Assembly: GCF_004362055.1 (NCBI RefSeq)
Contig: NZ_SNXB01000008.1
Location: forward strand, 177,111-241,110
From: Flavobacterium sp. 245
GTDB taxonomy: Bacteria; Bacteroidota; Bacteroidia; Flavobacteriales; Flavobacteriaceae
Length of the DNA: 64,000 bases
Reading direction: 5' to 3'
Shown: in pieces, positions 43,663 through 52,787 of the stretch
Layout: each line of letters opens with the position of its first letter
Numbering within the stretch: position 1 is the first letter of the stretch
Notes under the pieces: generated by a model
Told to the model about the DNA's origin: nothing
The model's input: the letters and a program-made list of their open reading frames with translations, nothing else
Databases searched by the model: none
Made by a program: the position numbers and the translations under genes

Positions 43663-43698
43663 GCAAACCCGACAGATTTAAAAATCTGTCGGGTTTGC
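43663..43698 (+). terminator. Terminator of the metallopeptidase gene
   Basis: GCAAACCCGACAGATT / AATCTGTCGGGTTTGC, a perfect 16-bp stem with a 4-nt loop. It has the same core (AAACCCGACAGATT) as the terminator at 17357. Confidence 0.85.
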
Positions 43699-43719
43699 TT
43701 TTTGCATATCTGTACAAAT

Positions 43720-43824
43720 TAAATCAGATTGAAATCCGATCCTACACTATAAATAGAGCCAAAAGCTCCTATAGAAGTTCCGAAGGAACAAATTATATTG
43801 TAGAGCTGGACTTCAGTCCAGTTT
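43720..43824. repeat. Diverged copy of the GGACTGAAGTCC palindrome
   Basis: The right arm (TTGTAGAGCTGGACTTCAGTCCAG) matches the 17 kb element closely, quoted here as GAGCTGGACTTCAGTCCAG. The left arm is mutated (CAGATTGAAATCCGATCC) and the inner hairpins are rearranged. Confidence 0.7.
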
Positions 43825-43878
43825 AGAATAATATGTTTTTAAAATTATCTAATTATCAAATTGGCACATTTTCTAATT

Positions 43879-44349
43879 CTAAAGTTGAATCTGTCTATCA
43901 ATTTGCTGATCCAGTGAAATAAAAGTTTCAGTTCTTGAAACTCCTTCAATAGCTTGGATTTTATTATTTAAGAGAGACATTAAATGTTCGTTGTCACGGC
44001 AAATAATTTTAATCAAAACCGACCAGTTTCCGGTGGTATAATGACATTCTAGAACTTCTGGAATTTTTCGTAATTCTTTTACAGCTTCAGAGTTTCGGGA
44101 AGCTTTATCGAGATAAACACCAATGAAGGCCATTGTGTTGTATCCTAGTACTTTTGGATTTACCGTAAATTTTGATCCTGAAATAACGCCCGACTGTTCG
44201 AGTTTTTTTAACCGCTGATGAATGGCAGCGCCTGAAATGCCAATTTTGTTGGCAATTTGTAATATTGGTTTTCGGGCATCGTCCATTAAATAACGAAGAA
44301 TCTCTTTGTCGATACCGTCAATTTCAATTATTAGAGAATTAATTTTCAT
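43879..44349 (-). CDS. Lrp/AsnC family transcriptional regulator
   Basis: The 156-aa protein has an N-terminal HTH (IDKEILRYLMDDARKP then ISGAAIHQRLKKLEQSGVI) and a C-terminal RAM ligand-binding domain (about 70-150) with HYTTGNWSVLIKIIC. Family members form octamers or dimers and respond to amino acids. It stands alone between repeats; its target is unknown. A TACATTTG element lies 50 bp upstream. Confidence 0.92.
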   Translation of the reverse strand: MKINSLIIEIDGIDKEILRYLMDDARKPILQIANKIGISGAAIHQRLKKLEQSGVISGSKFTVNPKVLGYNTMAFIGVYLDKASRNSEAVKELRKIPEVLECHYTTGNWSVLIKIICRDNEHLMSLLNNKIQAIEGVSRTETFISLDQQIDRQIQL

Positions 44350-44398
44350 AACTTAAAATTTGAAACTATTTTTAGTGATTTGGGTTTGGAATAGAAAT

Positions 44399-44406
44399 CA
44401 AATGTA
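44399..44406 (-). promoter_or_regulatory. TAnnTTTG -7 element of the Lrp gene (TACATTTG)
   Basis: A consensus match 49 bp before the ATG. Confidence 0.6.
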
Positions 44407-44526
44407 GTTAAAATGCTCTGGAAATAAAATGGCAATTTTTTAAAATCTCAGATTTCAAAAAATTATAGTCCACAGCTTCAACTTCGGGAAATGAAATAAT
44501 GAACAAGAATTGTTGTAAAAACAAAA

Positions 44527-44563
44527 AATCCAAATCCCAAGTGATTAAGTTGGAATTTGGATT
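44527..44563 (-). terminator. Terminator of hemD
   Basis: AATCCAAATCCCAA pairs with TTGGAATTTGGATT (one mismatch); the T-run lies on the minus-strand side, 30 bp after the hemD stop. Confidence 0.7.
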
Positions 44564-44593
44564 GTAAAAAATTGTATATTTTTATTCTTAGGT

Positions 44594-45343
44594 TTATTTT
44601 CCTTTGTTTGCTTCGGCGATGTATTTTTCTAAAGCCATTGTCATAGAAGGAGTTTCAGGAGTTGGAGCAAGAATGTCAATTCTTAAACCATGATCTAAAG
44701 CTTCTTTTTGAGTTGTGCTTCCAAATACAGCGATTCGAGTATTGTTTTGTTTAAAGTCTGGGAAGTTTTTAAACAAAGATTTAATTCCTGTTGGGCTAAA
44801 AAATGCTAAAACATCGTAATAAACATCAGCCAAATCAGAAAGATCGCTCATTACAGTTTTGTAAAAAATAGCCTGTGCCCAATCAACTTTTAAGTTGTTC
44901 AGTGTTATTGGTGCATCTGCATTTAATTGGTCAGATGCAGGAAGTAAAAACTTCTCGTCTTTGTACTTTTTGATAAGCGGAGATAAGTCTGCAAAATCTT
45001 TTGCTCCAACGTAAATTTTACGTTTTCTGTACACAACATACTTTTGAAGATAAAATGCTACAGCTTCAGATTGACAGAAATACTTCAATCCTTCAGGAAC
45101 TTTGTAACGCATTTCATCAGCCACTCTAAAAAAATGATCTACAGCATTTCGACTTGTTAAAATGATCGCAGTGTAATGATTAAGATCGATTTTTTGTAAT
45201 CGAATCTCTTTTGCGCTAACCCCTTCCACATGAATAAATGGTCTGAAATCAATTTTTATTTTGTGTTTTTGTTGGAGCTCAAAGTAAGGAGAATTCTCCA
45301 CTTTAGGTTCAGGCTGTGACACCAAAATTGTTTTCACTTTCAT
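44594..45343 (-). CDS. hemD: Uroporphyrinogen-III synthase
   Basis: The 249-aa protein has the two-lobed HemD pattern: KTILVSQPEP at the start, AIILTSRNAVDHFF in lobe 1, and FFSPTGIKSLFKNFP followed by AVFGSTTQKEALDHG near the end. It cyclises hydroxymethylbilane in haem synthesis. HemD is poorly conserved, so this is a family-level call strengthened by the DUF4271 gene that precedes it in Bacteroidota. ATG 45343 is preferred to an ATG 39 bp upstream, which lies inside the DUF4271 gene. Confidence 0.88.
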   Translation of the reverse strand: MKVKTILVSQPEPKVENSPYFELQQKHKIKIDFRPFIHVEGVSAKEIRLQKIDLNHYTAIILTSRNAVDHFFRVADEMRYKVPEGLKYFCQSEAVAFYLQKYVVYRKRKIYVGAKDFADLSPLIKKYKDEKFLLPASDQLNADAPITLNNLKVDWAQAIFYKTVMSDLSDLADVYYDVLAFFSPTGIKSLFKNFPDFKQNNTRIAVFGSTTQKEALDHGLRIDILAPTPETPSMTMALEKYIAEANKGK

Positions 45344-45357
45344 ATTATAAACATTTT

Positions 45358-46050
45358 CTAAGCACTCCCTTTTGTTAACCAATAATAAAGAAAATAATAA
45401 GGGGCTATTTCAAGAGCGCAAAGATATAAAATAAAATAAAATAACTTGCTGATTATTGCATTTTGATACGTTTTAATTGAAATAAAATAGGAGTATAGGC
45501 TTATACACAGCGAAATGCCTATGAATGCTAACGGTACAATGGTTGGAATATTGTCATAATAAAACAAAACGGCGTTGATTGGCAGTAGTAAGACGCCTAT
45601 GTAAGTTCGATAAGTAACTTTTTGAAGGTTAAAAAGATCTACGAATTCTTCAATATTAAATGAAGTTGCGACAATTTTCTCTACTAAATATTTCGCAAGA
45701 ATGAAATAAAGAAGAAATGTTGCAATCTGAATAAATAAAATCCAGTCGGTTTTTAATATAATGTCTGCTGCGTTTTTTGAGTTTTGCGAAAAAATATGCA
45801 TCGTCAGCTGAATAAAAAAGGCAAACGAAATAATTTGTACAAAAAATAGTCCTACGGTGAAACTGCTTTTCATGTGGCTGTTGTCACGGTAGATTTTGGC
45901 ATATTTATCTGAAAAAATTAGTTTGCTGAATTCAGAGAATCGGCTTTCGTAAGCTGATTTTGTAATTGCAACAACGGCAAAGGTCAGGACGAACAAAGCA
46001 GTTGCCCAATCTTTGTTTTCAATAATTCGTGGATGAAGGTGTTCAATCAT
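45358..46050 (-). CDS. DUF4271 membrane protein
   Basis: The 230-aa protein begins with a short polar part (MIEHLHPRIIENKDW) and has about seven hydrophobic segments with few charges, ending YYWLTKGSA. DUF4271 is found only in Bacteroidota and usually next to hemD, as here (14-bp gap). The position suggests coupling to haem synthesis or use, but no activity is known. Confidence 0.8.
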   Translation of the reverse strand: MIEHLHPRIIENKDWATALFVLTFAVVAITKSAYESRFSEFSKLIFSDKYAKIYRDNSHMKSSFTVGLFFVQIISFAFFIQLTMHIFSQNSKNAADIILKTDWILFIQIATFLLYFILAKYLVEKIVATSFNIEEFVDLFNLQKVTYRTYIGVLLLPINAVLFYYDNIPTIVPLAFIGISLCISLYSYFISIKTYQNAIISKLFYFILYLCALEIAPYYFLYYWLTKGSA

Positions 46051-46127
46051 AGTGTCACAAAATTAGTAATTTTTTATTTCAATAGTTTTATTATGTATTT
46101 ATTATGAAGCAAATGCTATAAAAAGTT

Positions 46128-46135
46128 TACTTTTG
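46128..46135 (+). promoter_or_regulatory. TAnnTTTG -7 element (TACTTTTG)
   Basis: A consensus match 22 bp before the ATG of the GT2 gene; likely promoter of the GT2-pyrC-DUF4296 run. Confidence 0.65.
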
Positions 46136-46157
46136 CGGTGAAATTACCGAGAAAAAA

Positions 46158-46883
46158 ATGAGTGATAGTATTGTCATAATTCCTACTTACAACGAAATTG
46201 AAAACATTGAAAGTATAGTGAGAGCTGTTCTTTCGCAGCACAAATCTTTTCATCTTTTAATTATTGATGATAATTCCCCAGATCATACCGCAAATAAAGT
46301 GATTGCCTTGCAGGAAGAATATCCTGGAAAATTGTTTTTGGAAAAAAGAGCAAAAAAATCAGGTTTAGGAACCGCTTATGTTCATGGATTTAAATGGGCT
46401 TTGGAGCGCCCGTATGATTTTATTTTTGAAATGGATGCTGACTTTTCGCACAATCCTAATGATCTTGAAAAATTATATGACGCCTGCCATTTTGGAGGTG
46501 CTGATTTAGCTATTGGATCTCGCTATGTAAAAGGAGTAAATGTGGTAAACTGGCCTTTAAGCCGTGTTTTGATGTCTTATTTTGCATCCGTTTACGTTAA
46601 GTTTATTACAGGAATGAAAATTCACGATGCGACAGCGGGTTTTGTTTGTTATAAAAGAGAGGTTTTGGAAAAAATAAACCTGAACAAAATTAAATTTGTT
46701 GGTTATGCTTTTCAAATTGAAATGAAATATCGAACTTATTGTGGTAAATTTGAGATAACAGAAGTTCCTATTATTTTTACTGACAGAACTAAAGGAGTTT
46801 CAAAAATGAGCAATGCTATTATTAAAGAAGCTATTCTTGGTGTGATTTCTCTTCGATTAAAAAAATTATTCAATACATTATAA
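46158..46883 (+). CDS. Polyprenol monophosphomannose synthase-like GT2
   Basis: The 241-aa glycosyltransferase has the DPM1-type motifs VIIPTYNEIENIESIV, DDNSPDHTA, FEMDADFSHNP (metal-binding DxD) and AIGSRYVKGVNV. Enzymes of this branch transfer mannose or another sugar from a nucleotide sugar to a polyprenyl phosphate at the cytoplasmic face. It lacks the C-terminal membrane helices of some homologues. pyrC starts 10 bp downstream, so the genes are cotranscribed, although no functional link is evident. Confidence 0.9.
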   Translation: MSDSIVIIPTYNEIENIESIVRAVLSQHKSFHLLIIDDNSPDHTANKVIALQEEYPGKLFLEKRAKKSGLGTAYVHGFKWALERPYDFIFEMDADFSHNPNDLEKLYDACHFGGADLAIGSRYVKGVNVVNWPLSRVLMSYFASVYVKFITGMKIHDATAGFVCYKREVLEKINLNKIKFVGYAFQIEMKYRTYCGKFEITEVPIIFTDRTKGVSKMSNAIIKEAILGVISLRLKKLFNTL

Positions 46884-46893
46884 AAGAAAAGCA

Positions 46894-48234
46894 ATGAACA
46901 GGATTTTAATTAAAAATGCTAAAATTGTAAACGAAGGATCAATTTTTGAAGGTGATGTCTTGATTGAAAATGACTTAATTGTTGAAGTATCAGACAGCAT
47001 CAGCCTAAAAACGTCTGACTGTAAAGTGATCGATGCCGAAGGGAGTTATTTAATTCCAGGTGCGATTGATGATCAAGTGCACTTTAGAGAACCGGGATTA
47101 ACGCACAAAGGCGACATTGAATCAGAATCTAGAGCGGCTGTTGCGGGAGGAATTACCTCTTTTATTGAACAGCCAAATACGGTTCCAAATGCGGTTACTC
47201 AAGAAATATTAGAAGATAAATACGTGATTGCTTCCGAAAAATCATTTGCGAATTATTCGTTTATGATGGGAGCAACAAATGATAATTTAGAAGAAGTTCT
47301 AAAAACAAATCCAAAGAATGTTGCCGGAATTAAAATCTTTCTAGGTTCTTCAACCGGAAATATGCTGGTTGATAACGAAGCGACTTTGGAGAGAATCTTT
47401 TCAAGTACACCAATGCTGATTGCTGTTCACTGCGAAGATGAAACAACAATCCAGAACAATCTTGCCAGATTTAAAGAAGAATATGGGGAAGATGTGCCAA
47501 TTACAGCGCATCATTTAATTCGTAGTGCAGAAGCGTGTTATATTTCATCTTCAAAAGCTGTTGCATTAGCGAAAAAAACGGGTGCAAGACTTCATATTTT
47601 TCACCTTTCAACGGCAAAAGAAATGGAATTGTTTACCAATAAAATTCCGTTAGAAGATAAAAAAATTACGGCTGAGGTATGTGTGCATCATCTTTGGTTT
47701 ACCGATGAAGATTATAAAACAAAAGGAAATTTCATAAAATGGAATCCGGCTGTTAAAACGGCTGAAGATCGTGCTGAACTTTGGAAAGCATTAAATGACG
47801 GTCGAATCGATGTTATTGCAACAGATCACGCACCACATACTAAAGAAGAAAAACAACAGTCGTATTTGAAAGCGCCTTCTGGAGGTCCGCTTGTGCAACA
47901 TGCAGTTGTGGCAATGTTTGAAGCGCATCATCAAGGAAAAATCAGCGTGGAGAAAATTGTCGAGAAAATGTGCCATAATCCAGCTAAAATTTTTAAAATT
48001 GAAAAAAGAGGTTTTATTAAAGAAGGCTATTATGCCGATTTAGTAATTGTAAATCCAAGTTTGCCTTGGAGTGTAAACTCGGATAATATTTTATATAAAT
48101 GTGGTTGGTCTCCTTTTGAAAATATGGCTTTCAAATCAAGAATTACGCATACTTTTGTGAACGGAGAAATGGTTTACAACAATTTCAAAGTTAAAGATAT
48201 ACGCGCCGGAAAAAGATTATTGTTTGACAGATAA
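46894..48234 (+). CDS. pyrC: Dihydroorotase
   Basis: The 446-aa amidohydrolase has K147 (AGIKIFLGSS), H179 (AVHCED), H234/H237 (LHIFHLS) and D311 (ATDHAPHT), the metal and catalytic residues of class I dihydroorotases. The first His of the usual HxH is replaced: the motif reads DDQVHFREPG (Q61, H63). It converts carbamoyl aspartate to dihydroorotate in pyrimidine synthesis. Closely related allantoinase or hydantoinase activity cannot be excluded from sequence alone. The gene lies between the GT2 gene (10 bp) and a DUF4296 lipoprotein (9 bp). Confidence 0.88.
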   Translation: MNRILIKNAKIVNEGSIFEGDVLIENDLIVEVSDSISLKTSDCKVIDAEGSYLIPGAIDDQVHFREPGLTHKGDIESESRAAVAGGITSFIEQPNTVPNAVTQEILEDKYVIASEKSFANYSFMMGATNDNLEEVLKTNPKNVAGIKIFLGSSTGNMLVDNEATLERIFSSTPMLIAVHCEDETTIQNNLARFKEEYGEDVPITAHHLIRSAEACYISSSKAVALAKKTGARLHIFHLSTAKEMELFTNKIPLEDKKITAEVCVHHLWFTDEDYKTKGNFIKWNPAVKTAEDRAELWKALNDGRIDVIATDHAPHTKEEKQQSYLKAPSGGPLVQHAVVAMFEAHHQGKISVEKIVEKMCHNPAKIFKIEKRGFIKEGYYADLVIVNPSLPWSVNSDNILYKCGWSPFENMAFKSRITHTFVNGEMVYNNFKVKDIRAGKRLLFDR

Positions 48235-48243
48235 AAAGCTGAA

Positions 48244-48714
48244 ATGAAGAATTTTGTATTTATAATATTGGTTTTGTTTCTTTCTGTAAGCTGTAAAAAA
48301 GAGCTTGTAAAAGAGCCAAAAGGACTTATCGAAAGAGGAAAAATGATTGATATTATGTATGATCTTTCTATTTTGGAAGCAATGAAATATCAAAATCCGC
48401 TGTCTTTAGATTCGGTTGAATCAGATCCGAAGAAGTTTATCTATAAAAAATATAAAGTAGACAGCCTTCAATTTGCACAAAGCAACATTTATTATGCATC
48501 CGATTATGAAAAGTATAAAGAAATGTTTGATGAATTGGGCAAAAGATTGGCGGTGCAGCAGAGAGCTACAGATTCACTGGTTAAGATAGATGATAAAAAG
48601 GCGGCAAAAGCTGCTAAAAAGAAAGCAAGCGAAAAACCAAAAGATTCTATAAAAAGTCCGTCGAGTCCAGCAAACACTAATGTGAGAAGCAGAGAAAAAC
48701 TTTTAGACCAATAA
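48244..48714 (+). CDS. DUF4296 lipoprotein
   Basis: The 156-aa protein has a lipoprotein signal (lipobox LSVSC, C17) and a DUF4296 domain (about 30-110: DIMYDLSILEAMKY, SLDSVESDPKKFIYKKYKVDSLQF quoted in part) followed by a charged Lys/Ala/Ser/Pro tail. DUF4296 genes follow pyrC in many Bacteroidota. Function unknown; the lipid anchor places it on the periplasmic side of a membrane. Its stop is immediately adjacent to that of the next, convergent gene. Confidence 0.85.
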   Translation: MKNFVFIILVLFLSVSCKKELVKEPKGLIERGKMIDIMYDLSILEAMKYQNPLSLDSVESDPKKFIYKKYKVDSLQFAQSNIYYASDYEKYKEMFDELGKRLAVQQRATDSLVKIDDKKAAKAAKKKASEKPKDSIKSPSSPANTNVRSREKLLDQ

Positions 48715-49716
48715 TTAAAGTTTTGAAATATTTATAATGTACTCATGTACATCTGAAAAAACCGTTCCTAGAGCGGTTTTTATTTTTTCATTAGAATAGA
48801 GATCTTTTGAATATGAAGATTTTGCAGTTGCTTTAGTCAAGCGTCTTTTTTGAAAGAATAGCGTTGAAAAAACGCCATCAGCCATCCAAAGAAAGTTCAT
48901 TAAAAACGGTTTTGCATGAATGCTTGGTTTTTTTACTTTTAAGACTGTTGCGATGGTGTCGAGAATGTCTTTAAAAACTACATTTTCTGCAATTAAAGTA
49001 AAGCGTTCATTTTTGATATCGCTTTTTATTAACTCAAATGCAATTTTTACAACATCATTAACGGTAACGAAACCTGTACTTCCTAAAGTATAAAACGGAA
49101 GACCGTTGGCCACTTTTACATATAATTCGGCGCTTCCTTGTTGTGCATTTTTTGTTTTCGGGATAGGTCCCAGAATCACACCTGGATTTATGATTACAAT
49201 ATCCAAGCCTTCCTGAACCGCACGCCAGACTTCCATTTCGGCGCCATATTTAGAAATGGCGTAATCACTGTGTGGTTTTTCAGGATTCCAGTCTGTTTCT
49301 TCGGTAATAATGTTTTCGTGCGGCGCTAAATCTCCTAGTGCAGCAATGGAACTTACAAAACAGAATTTTTTTATTTCGCGCGCGATTGAAAAATTGACCA
49401 TATTGGCTGTTCCTTCAATATTGGTTTTTCGGAGCGCATCTTCATCCTTTGGATCAAATGAAATTAATGCTGCACAGTGATAAACGTATTCAATATTGTT
49501 GAAAGCAATTTCGAGTGAAGGAACATCTAAAATATCGGCCTCAAGCCATTCTATTTTATGAAATAAATCGCCTTTTTGATAAAGTTCAAAAACCGATTTT
49601 GTTTTTTGAATATTGCTTTGAATGCGGTAAATTGCCCGAACATTTTCTCCATTTTCAATTAAATGAAGCAATAAATGCGAGCCTACTAAACCTGTTCCTC
49701 CAGTTACTAATACCAT
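48715..49716 (-). CDS. NAD-dependent epimerase/dehydratase family protein
   Basis: The 333-aa extended SDR has the NAD-binding GGTGLVGSH near the N-terminus, the serine at SSIAALGD and the YxxxK catalytic pair in YAISKYGAE. The substrate is not determinable; relatives act on nucleotide sugars or dihydroflavonol-like compounds. ATG 49716 (MVLVTGGTG) is the natural start; a longer frame adds a 17-residue non-homologous leader. The 3' end abuts the DUF4296 gene with no spacer. Confidence 0.87.
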   Translation of the reverse strand: MVLVTGGTGLVGSHLLLHLIENGENVRAIYRIQSNIQKTKSVFELYQKGDLFHKIEWLEADILDVPSLEIAFNNIEYVYHCAALISFDPKDEDALRKTNIEGTANMVNFSIAREIKKFCFVSSIAALGDLAPHENIITEETDWNPEKPHSDYAISKYGAEMEVWRAVQEGLDIVIINPGVILGPIPKTKNAQQGSAELYVKVANGLPFYTLGSTGFVTVNDVVKIAFELIKSDIKNERFTLIAENVVFKDILDTIATVLKVKKPSIHAKPFLMNFLWMADGVFSTLFFQKRRLTKATAKSSYSKDLYSNEKIKTALGTVFSDVHEYIINISKL

Positions 49717-49810
49717 TTTGTAAATATAAGTTTTTTGGTTTAAAGGTGCAAAGAGGCAAAGATTCAAAGTTGCCGAGGTTTTTTGATTTTGTTTGAAACC
49801 TGAACAGAAT

Positions 49811-49858
49811 AAAAAAAGCTGCCAGATTATTGTTTTAAATATTCTGACAGCATTTTTT
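49811..49858 (-). terminator. Terminator after the 411-aa barrel gene
   Basis: Hairpin with GCTGCCAGA / TCTGACAGC (one mismatch) between A-rich and T-rich flanks; the minus-strand T-run follows the gene that ends at 49875. Confidence 0.65.
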
Positions 49859-49874
49859 GATATAATAAAATTGT

Positions 49875-51110
49875 TTAGAAAACGGTATATGATACTAGTA
49901 AATCTAAATTGCTGAAATTTGTAGAATAAGGCATATAGTTGTTTAATAAATTTTTGGATGTATTGTATCTGATTTCGGTACTGATTTTGTTTTTAAAATT
50001 GTAACCAAGACCTAAGGCAAAGTTACCTTGAGCTTTTCCATCTAGATTTATATGTTGAGATTCATAAGTAAATTTTCCACCAAGAGTCGCGACATAAGCT
50101 ACATTTACAAATATTTTTGATTTTTGATTTAAAAAGAAATAGTGGCGCACGCCTATAGGAAGGTTAAATCCTGAATATTTTACCTTAGACGGGTGTTCAA
50201 CATGTTGGCTGTTATTTATGCTGTACAGCACACCATATTCTTGGCTGTCTTCATATTTTTGATAAAATAATCCCAAAAATACGCTCCATTTATTTTTGTT
50301 GAAAGGAAAAATATATTCTCCTTCCAGACCTGCGGTTGGCTGGATTTTGTTATCGTATTTAGCATTTTGGAATCCAGCACTTTCTGCTCCGTCTACTGTT
50401 AGAGAAGTCAAACTTGCACCAGCAGATACTTTTAAATGAAAAACGCCTTTGTTTTTATTATTTGTTGTTTTTTCAATTGTCGCTGCATCAGCGTTGTTGT
50501 ACTTTAAAAAATATTTAATCAATGGTTCTGTTTTGTATGTCAGCCTTTTGATTTCATTTTCGCTGGTATTTTCATTCATTACATTATTAAATAACTGTTG
50601 CTTGAAATAATTATTTTCTTCTGTCGTTCTGGCTCCAGTTTTATCATCTACTGAAAGATATTCTTTAAAAACTAGCTGTTCTGTTGGGACGCTCGTAGTT
50701 TCATAAAAGAATCTTGTCATATCTTTAGTGAGATAATAGTATAATGTTGCATTTCCTTGTACCAATAGTTTTAAAAACACAGTTTCTTCTTTCCATTCAG
50801 GATTTTTTGTAGTTGAGATGTTTTCTAATCGATTGTCTGACATGTCAATTTTTACGGTTGCTCTTTTGAATGTTGCGCCGTTTTCAACGCCAAATTCTTT
50901 TGCAGTTGCAATAGTCTCTGTTTTAATATCATTGTCATCTGCAGAAATTTTATACTTGAAGTCGACAGGGTTGTTATACCAGTCAATATTTTTTATGAAA
51001 CATGCTGTTTTTGTTCCATTATTTGAAATGAAATAGCCTTTTTCAAAAGAAATTTGGGCGTTAATTGAAGAGAAGTAAAGAAATAATGTTAAGAGTAAGA
51101 GTTTTTTCAT
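49875..51110 (-). CDS. Secreted protein with C-terminal outer-membrane barrel
   Basis: The 411-aa protein has a signal peptide (about 1-18, ending SINAQ), an N-terminal globular part (about 20-220) with FKYKISADDNDIKTETIATAKEFG (quoted in part) and a C-terminal stretch of alternating beta strands (about 230-411) ending in LLVSYTVF, with the terminal Phe of outer-membrane barrels. I recognise no specific family beyond a Bacteroidota PorT-like/OmpW-like barrel. ATG 51110 is chosen over a TTG/ATG leader at 51173, because the signal peptide starts there. Confidence 0.7.
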   Translation of the reverse strand: MKKLLLLTLFLYFSSINAQISFEKGYFISNNGTKTACFIKNIDWYNNPVDFKYKISADDNDIKTETIATAKEFGVENGATFKRATVKIDMSDNRLENISTTKNPEWKEETVFLKLLVQGNATLYYYLTKDMTRFFYETTSVPTEQLVFKEYLSVDDKTGARTTEENNYFKQQLFNNVMNENTSENEIKRLTYKTEPLIKYFLKYNNADAATIEKTTNNKNKGVFHLKVSAGASLTSLTVDGAESAGFQNAKYDNKIQPTAGLEGEYIFPFNKNKWSVFLGLFYQKYEDSQEYGVLYSINNSQHVEHPSKVKYSGFNLPIGVRHYFFLNQKSKIFVNVAYVATLGGKFTYESQHINLDGKAQGNFALGLGYNFKNKISTEIRYNTSKNLLNNYMPYSTNFSNLDLLVSYTVF

Positions 51111-51251
51111 GTTAATGATTTTGGTTTCCGAAAGTATTAAAAATAGATTGTACTTTTTTACGGGTTTCCTCATTTTTAGTTTTTTTGAAGTTGAAAGTTT
51201 TTATAGGTTCAAGTTTTCTTTGCTTTTATTGTATTTGATTTAGTATTGCTT

Positions 51252-51283
51252 TTTGATATTGCCATTGTCATTGATTATATTTG
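51252..51283 (+). promoter_or_regulatory. tyrS promoter (TTTG-N20-TATATTTG)
   Basis: TTTG at 51252-51255 and TATATTTG at 51276-51283 match the -33/-7 consensus with a 20-bp spacer; the leader to ATG 51301 is about 10 nt. Confidence 0.75.
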
Positions 51284-51300
51284 CGCAAAATATTTTAAAA

Positions 51301-52596
51301 ATGAAGAATCTAGTTGAAGAATTAAAGTGGCGCGGTTTGTACCATGATAGCATGCCAGGAACGGAAGAACAATTGCTAAAAGAGGTGACATCGGCTTATA
51401 TTGGTTTTGATCCAACGGCAGATTCACTGCATATTGGCAGTATGGTTCAGATTATTTTATTGGTTCATTTAAAGAATTTTGGTCATCAGCCAATTGCTCT
51501 TGTGGGCGGCGCAACCGGAATGATTGGTGATCCTTCTGGAAAATCTGACGAAAGAAATCTGTTGAATGAAGAAACTTTAGCTAAAAATGTTGCCGGAATC
51601 AAAAGTGTTCTGTCTCGTTTCTTAGACTTTAATTCAAAAGAAGCAAATTCTCCAATTATGGTAAACAACTATGACTGGATGAAAGAGTTTTCGTTTATTG
51701 ATTTTGCACGTGAAGTTGGAAAACGAATCACGGTAAATTATATGATGGCGAAAGACTCTGTTAAGAAAAGATTGAGTGGAGAAGGTGAAGGAATGTCTTT
51801 TACTGAATTCACTTATCAATTAATTCAGGGATACGATTTTTATCATTTATATAAAAATAACAATTGCCTTTTGCAAATGGGAGGTTCTGACCAGTGGGGA
51901 AATATTACTACAGGTACAGAATTAGTTCGCAGAATGGGTGGAGAAAATGCAAAAGCTTTTGCTTTGACTACGCCATTGATCACAAAAGCGGACGGATCTA
52001 AATTTGGAAAATCTGAAGGTGGAAATGTTTGGCTGGATGCTGATAAAACTTCTGTTTACAAATTTTACCAGTTTTGGGTAAATGCTACAGATGTTGATGC
52101 TGAAAAATATATCAAAATCTTTACTTTTTTAGACAAAGAAACAATTGACGGCTTAATTGCAGAACACCAAGCAGCGCCACATTTAAGAATTCTTCAAAAG
52201 AAATTAGCTGAAGAAATTACTGTTTTTGTTCACAGTAAAGAAGAATTAGAAAAAGCAATCCAAGCTTCTAATATTTTATTTGGAAACTCAACTTCTGAAG
52301 ATTTGAAACAATTAGACGAAGCGACTTTTTTAGAGGTTTTTGACGGCGTTCCACAAGCTGAAATCGCAAAAGCAGATTTAGAAAATGGATTGGATATCAT
52401 TTCTGTTTTAAACGAAAAAACGGGTTTCTTTAAATCAAACGGAGAAGCGAGAAGAGCTTTAACGGCAAATTCAATTTCTGTAAATAGAGAAAAAATTAAA
52501 GATGATTTTGTTTTGACAGCGAATGATTTGATCAACAATCAGTTCGTTTTAGTTCAAAGCGGAAGAAGAAATTATTATATGATCAGAATTGTTTAA
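51301..52596 (+). CDS. tyrS: Tyrosine-tRNA ligase
   Basis: The 431-aa class I synthetase shows GFDPTADSLHIGSMVQI (HIGH-like motif), MGGSDQWGNITTG (tyrosine/tRNA site) and KFGKSEGGNVWLD (KMSKS-like). A C-terminal S4 RNA-binding domain (about 360-431) is present. ATG 51301 (MKNLVEELKWRG) is the family start; an upstream in-frame ATG at 51253 would lie upstream of the -7 element. Confidence 0.97.
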   Translation: MKNLVEELKWRGLYHDSMPGTEEQLLKEVTSAYIGFDPTADSLHIGSMVQIILLVHLKNFGHQPIALVGGATGMIGDPSGKSDERNLLNEETLAKNVAGIKSVLSRFLDFNSKEANSPIMVNNYDWMKEFSFIDFAREVGKRITVNYMMAKDSVKKRLSGEGEGMSFTEFTYQLIQGYDFYHLYKNNNCLLQMGGSDQWGNITTGTELVRRMGGENAKAFALTTPLITKADGSKFGKSEGGNVWLDADKTSVYKFYQFWVNATDVDAEKYIKIFTFLDKETIDGLIAEHQAAPHLRILQKKLAEEITVFVHSKEELEKAIQASNILFGNSTSEDLKQLDEATFLEVFDGVPQAEIAKADLENGLDIISVLNEKTGFFKSNGEARRALTANSISVNREKIKDDFVLTANDLINNQFVLVQSGRRNYYMIRIV

Positions 52597-52649
52597 CTGT
52601 TTAGTCGGTTAATTGTTTAATCGAGTTTGAAGCCGATTAAACGATGTCG

Positions 52650-52722
52650 ACAAATCAACGATTAAACAATACTATAGCAAAACGTCCCAATAGCTCTAAA
52701 GAGTTGTTGGGATTTTTTTTAT
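52650..52722 (-). pseudogene. Decayed copy of the acyltransferase 3' end
   Basis: ACAAATCAACGATTA at 52650-52664 and AAAACGTCCCAATA...AAAGAGTTGTTGGGAT at 52679-52711 repeat the 3' part of the gene at 53185-54165. Read on the minus strand it would encode KNPNNSLELLGRF against KYPNNSFEVLGRF in the intact gene; about 35 bp between the blocks is missing. The same sequence forms the hairpin that probably ends tyrS transcription. Confidence 0.55.
52685..52720 (+). terminator. tyrS terminator
   Basis: TCCCAATAGCTCT / AGAGTTGTTGGGA, with a short loop and an eight-T run, derived from the decayed acyltransferase copy. Confidence 0.7.
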
Positions 52723-52787
52723 TTTGAATGATAATGAAATCGAATGTTTTTTTTAGTAAGTTTATTCCCTAACTAAGACAAAAAACT

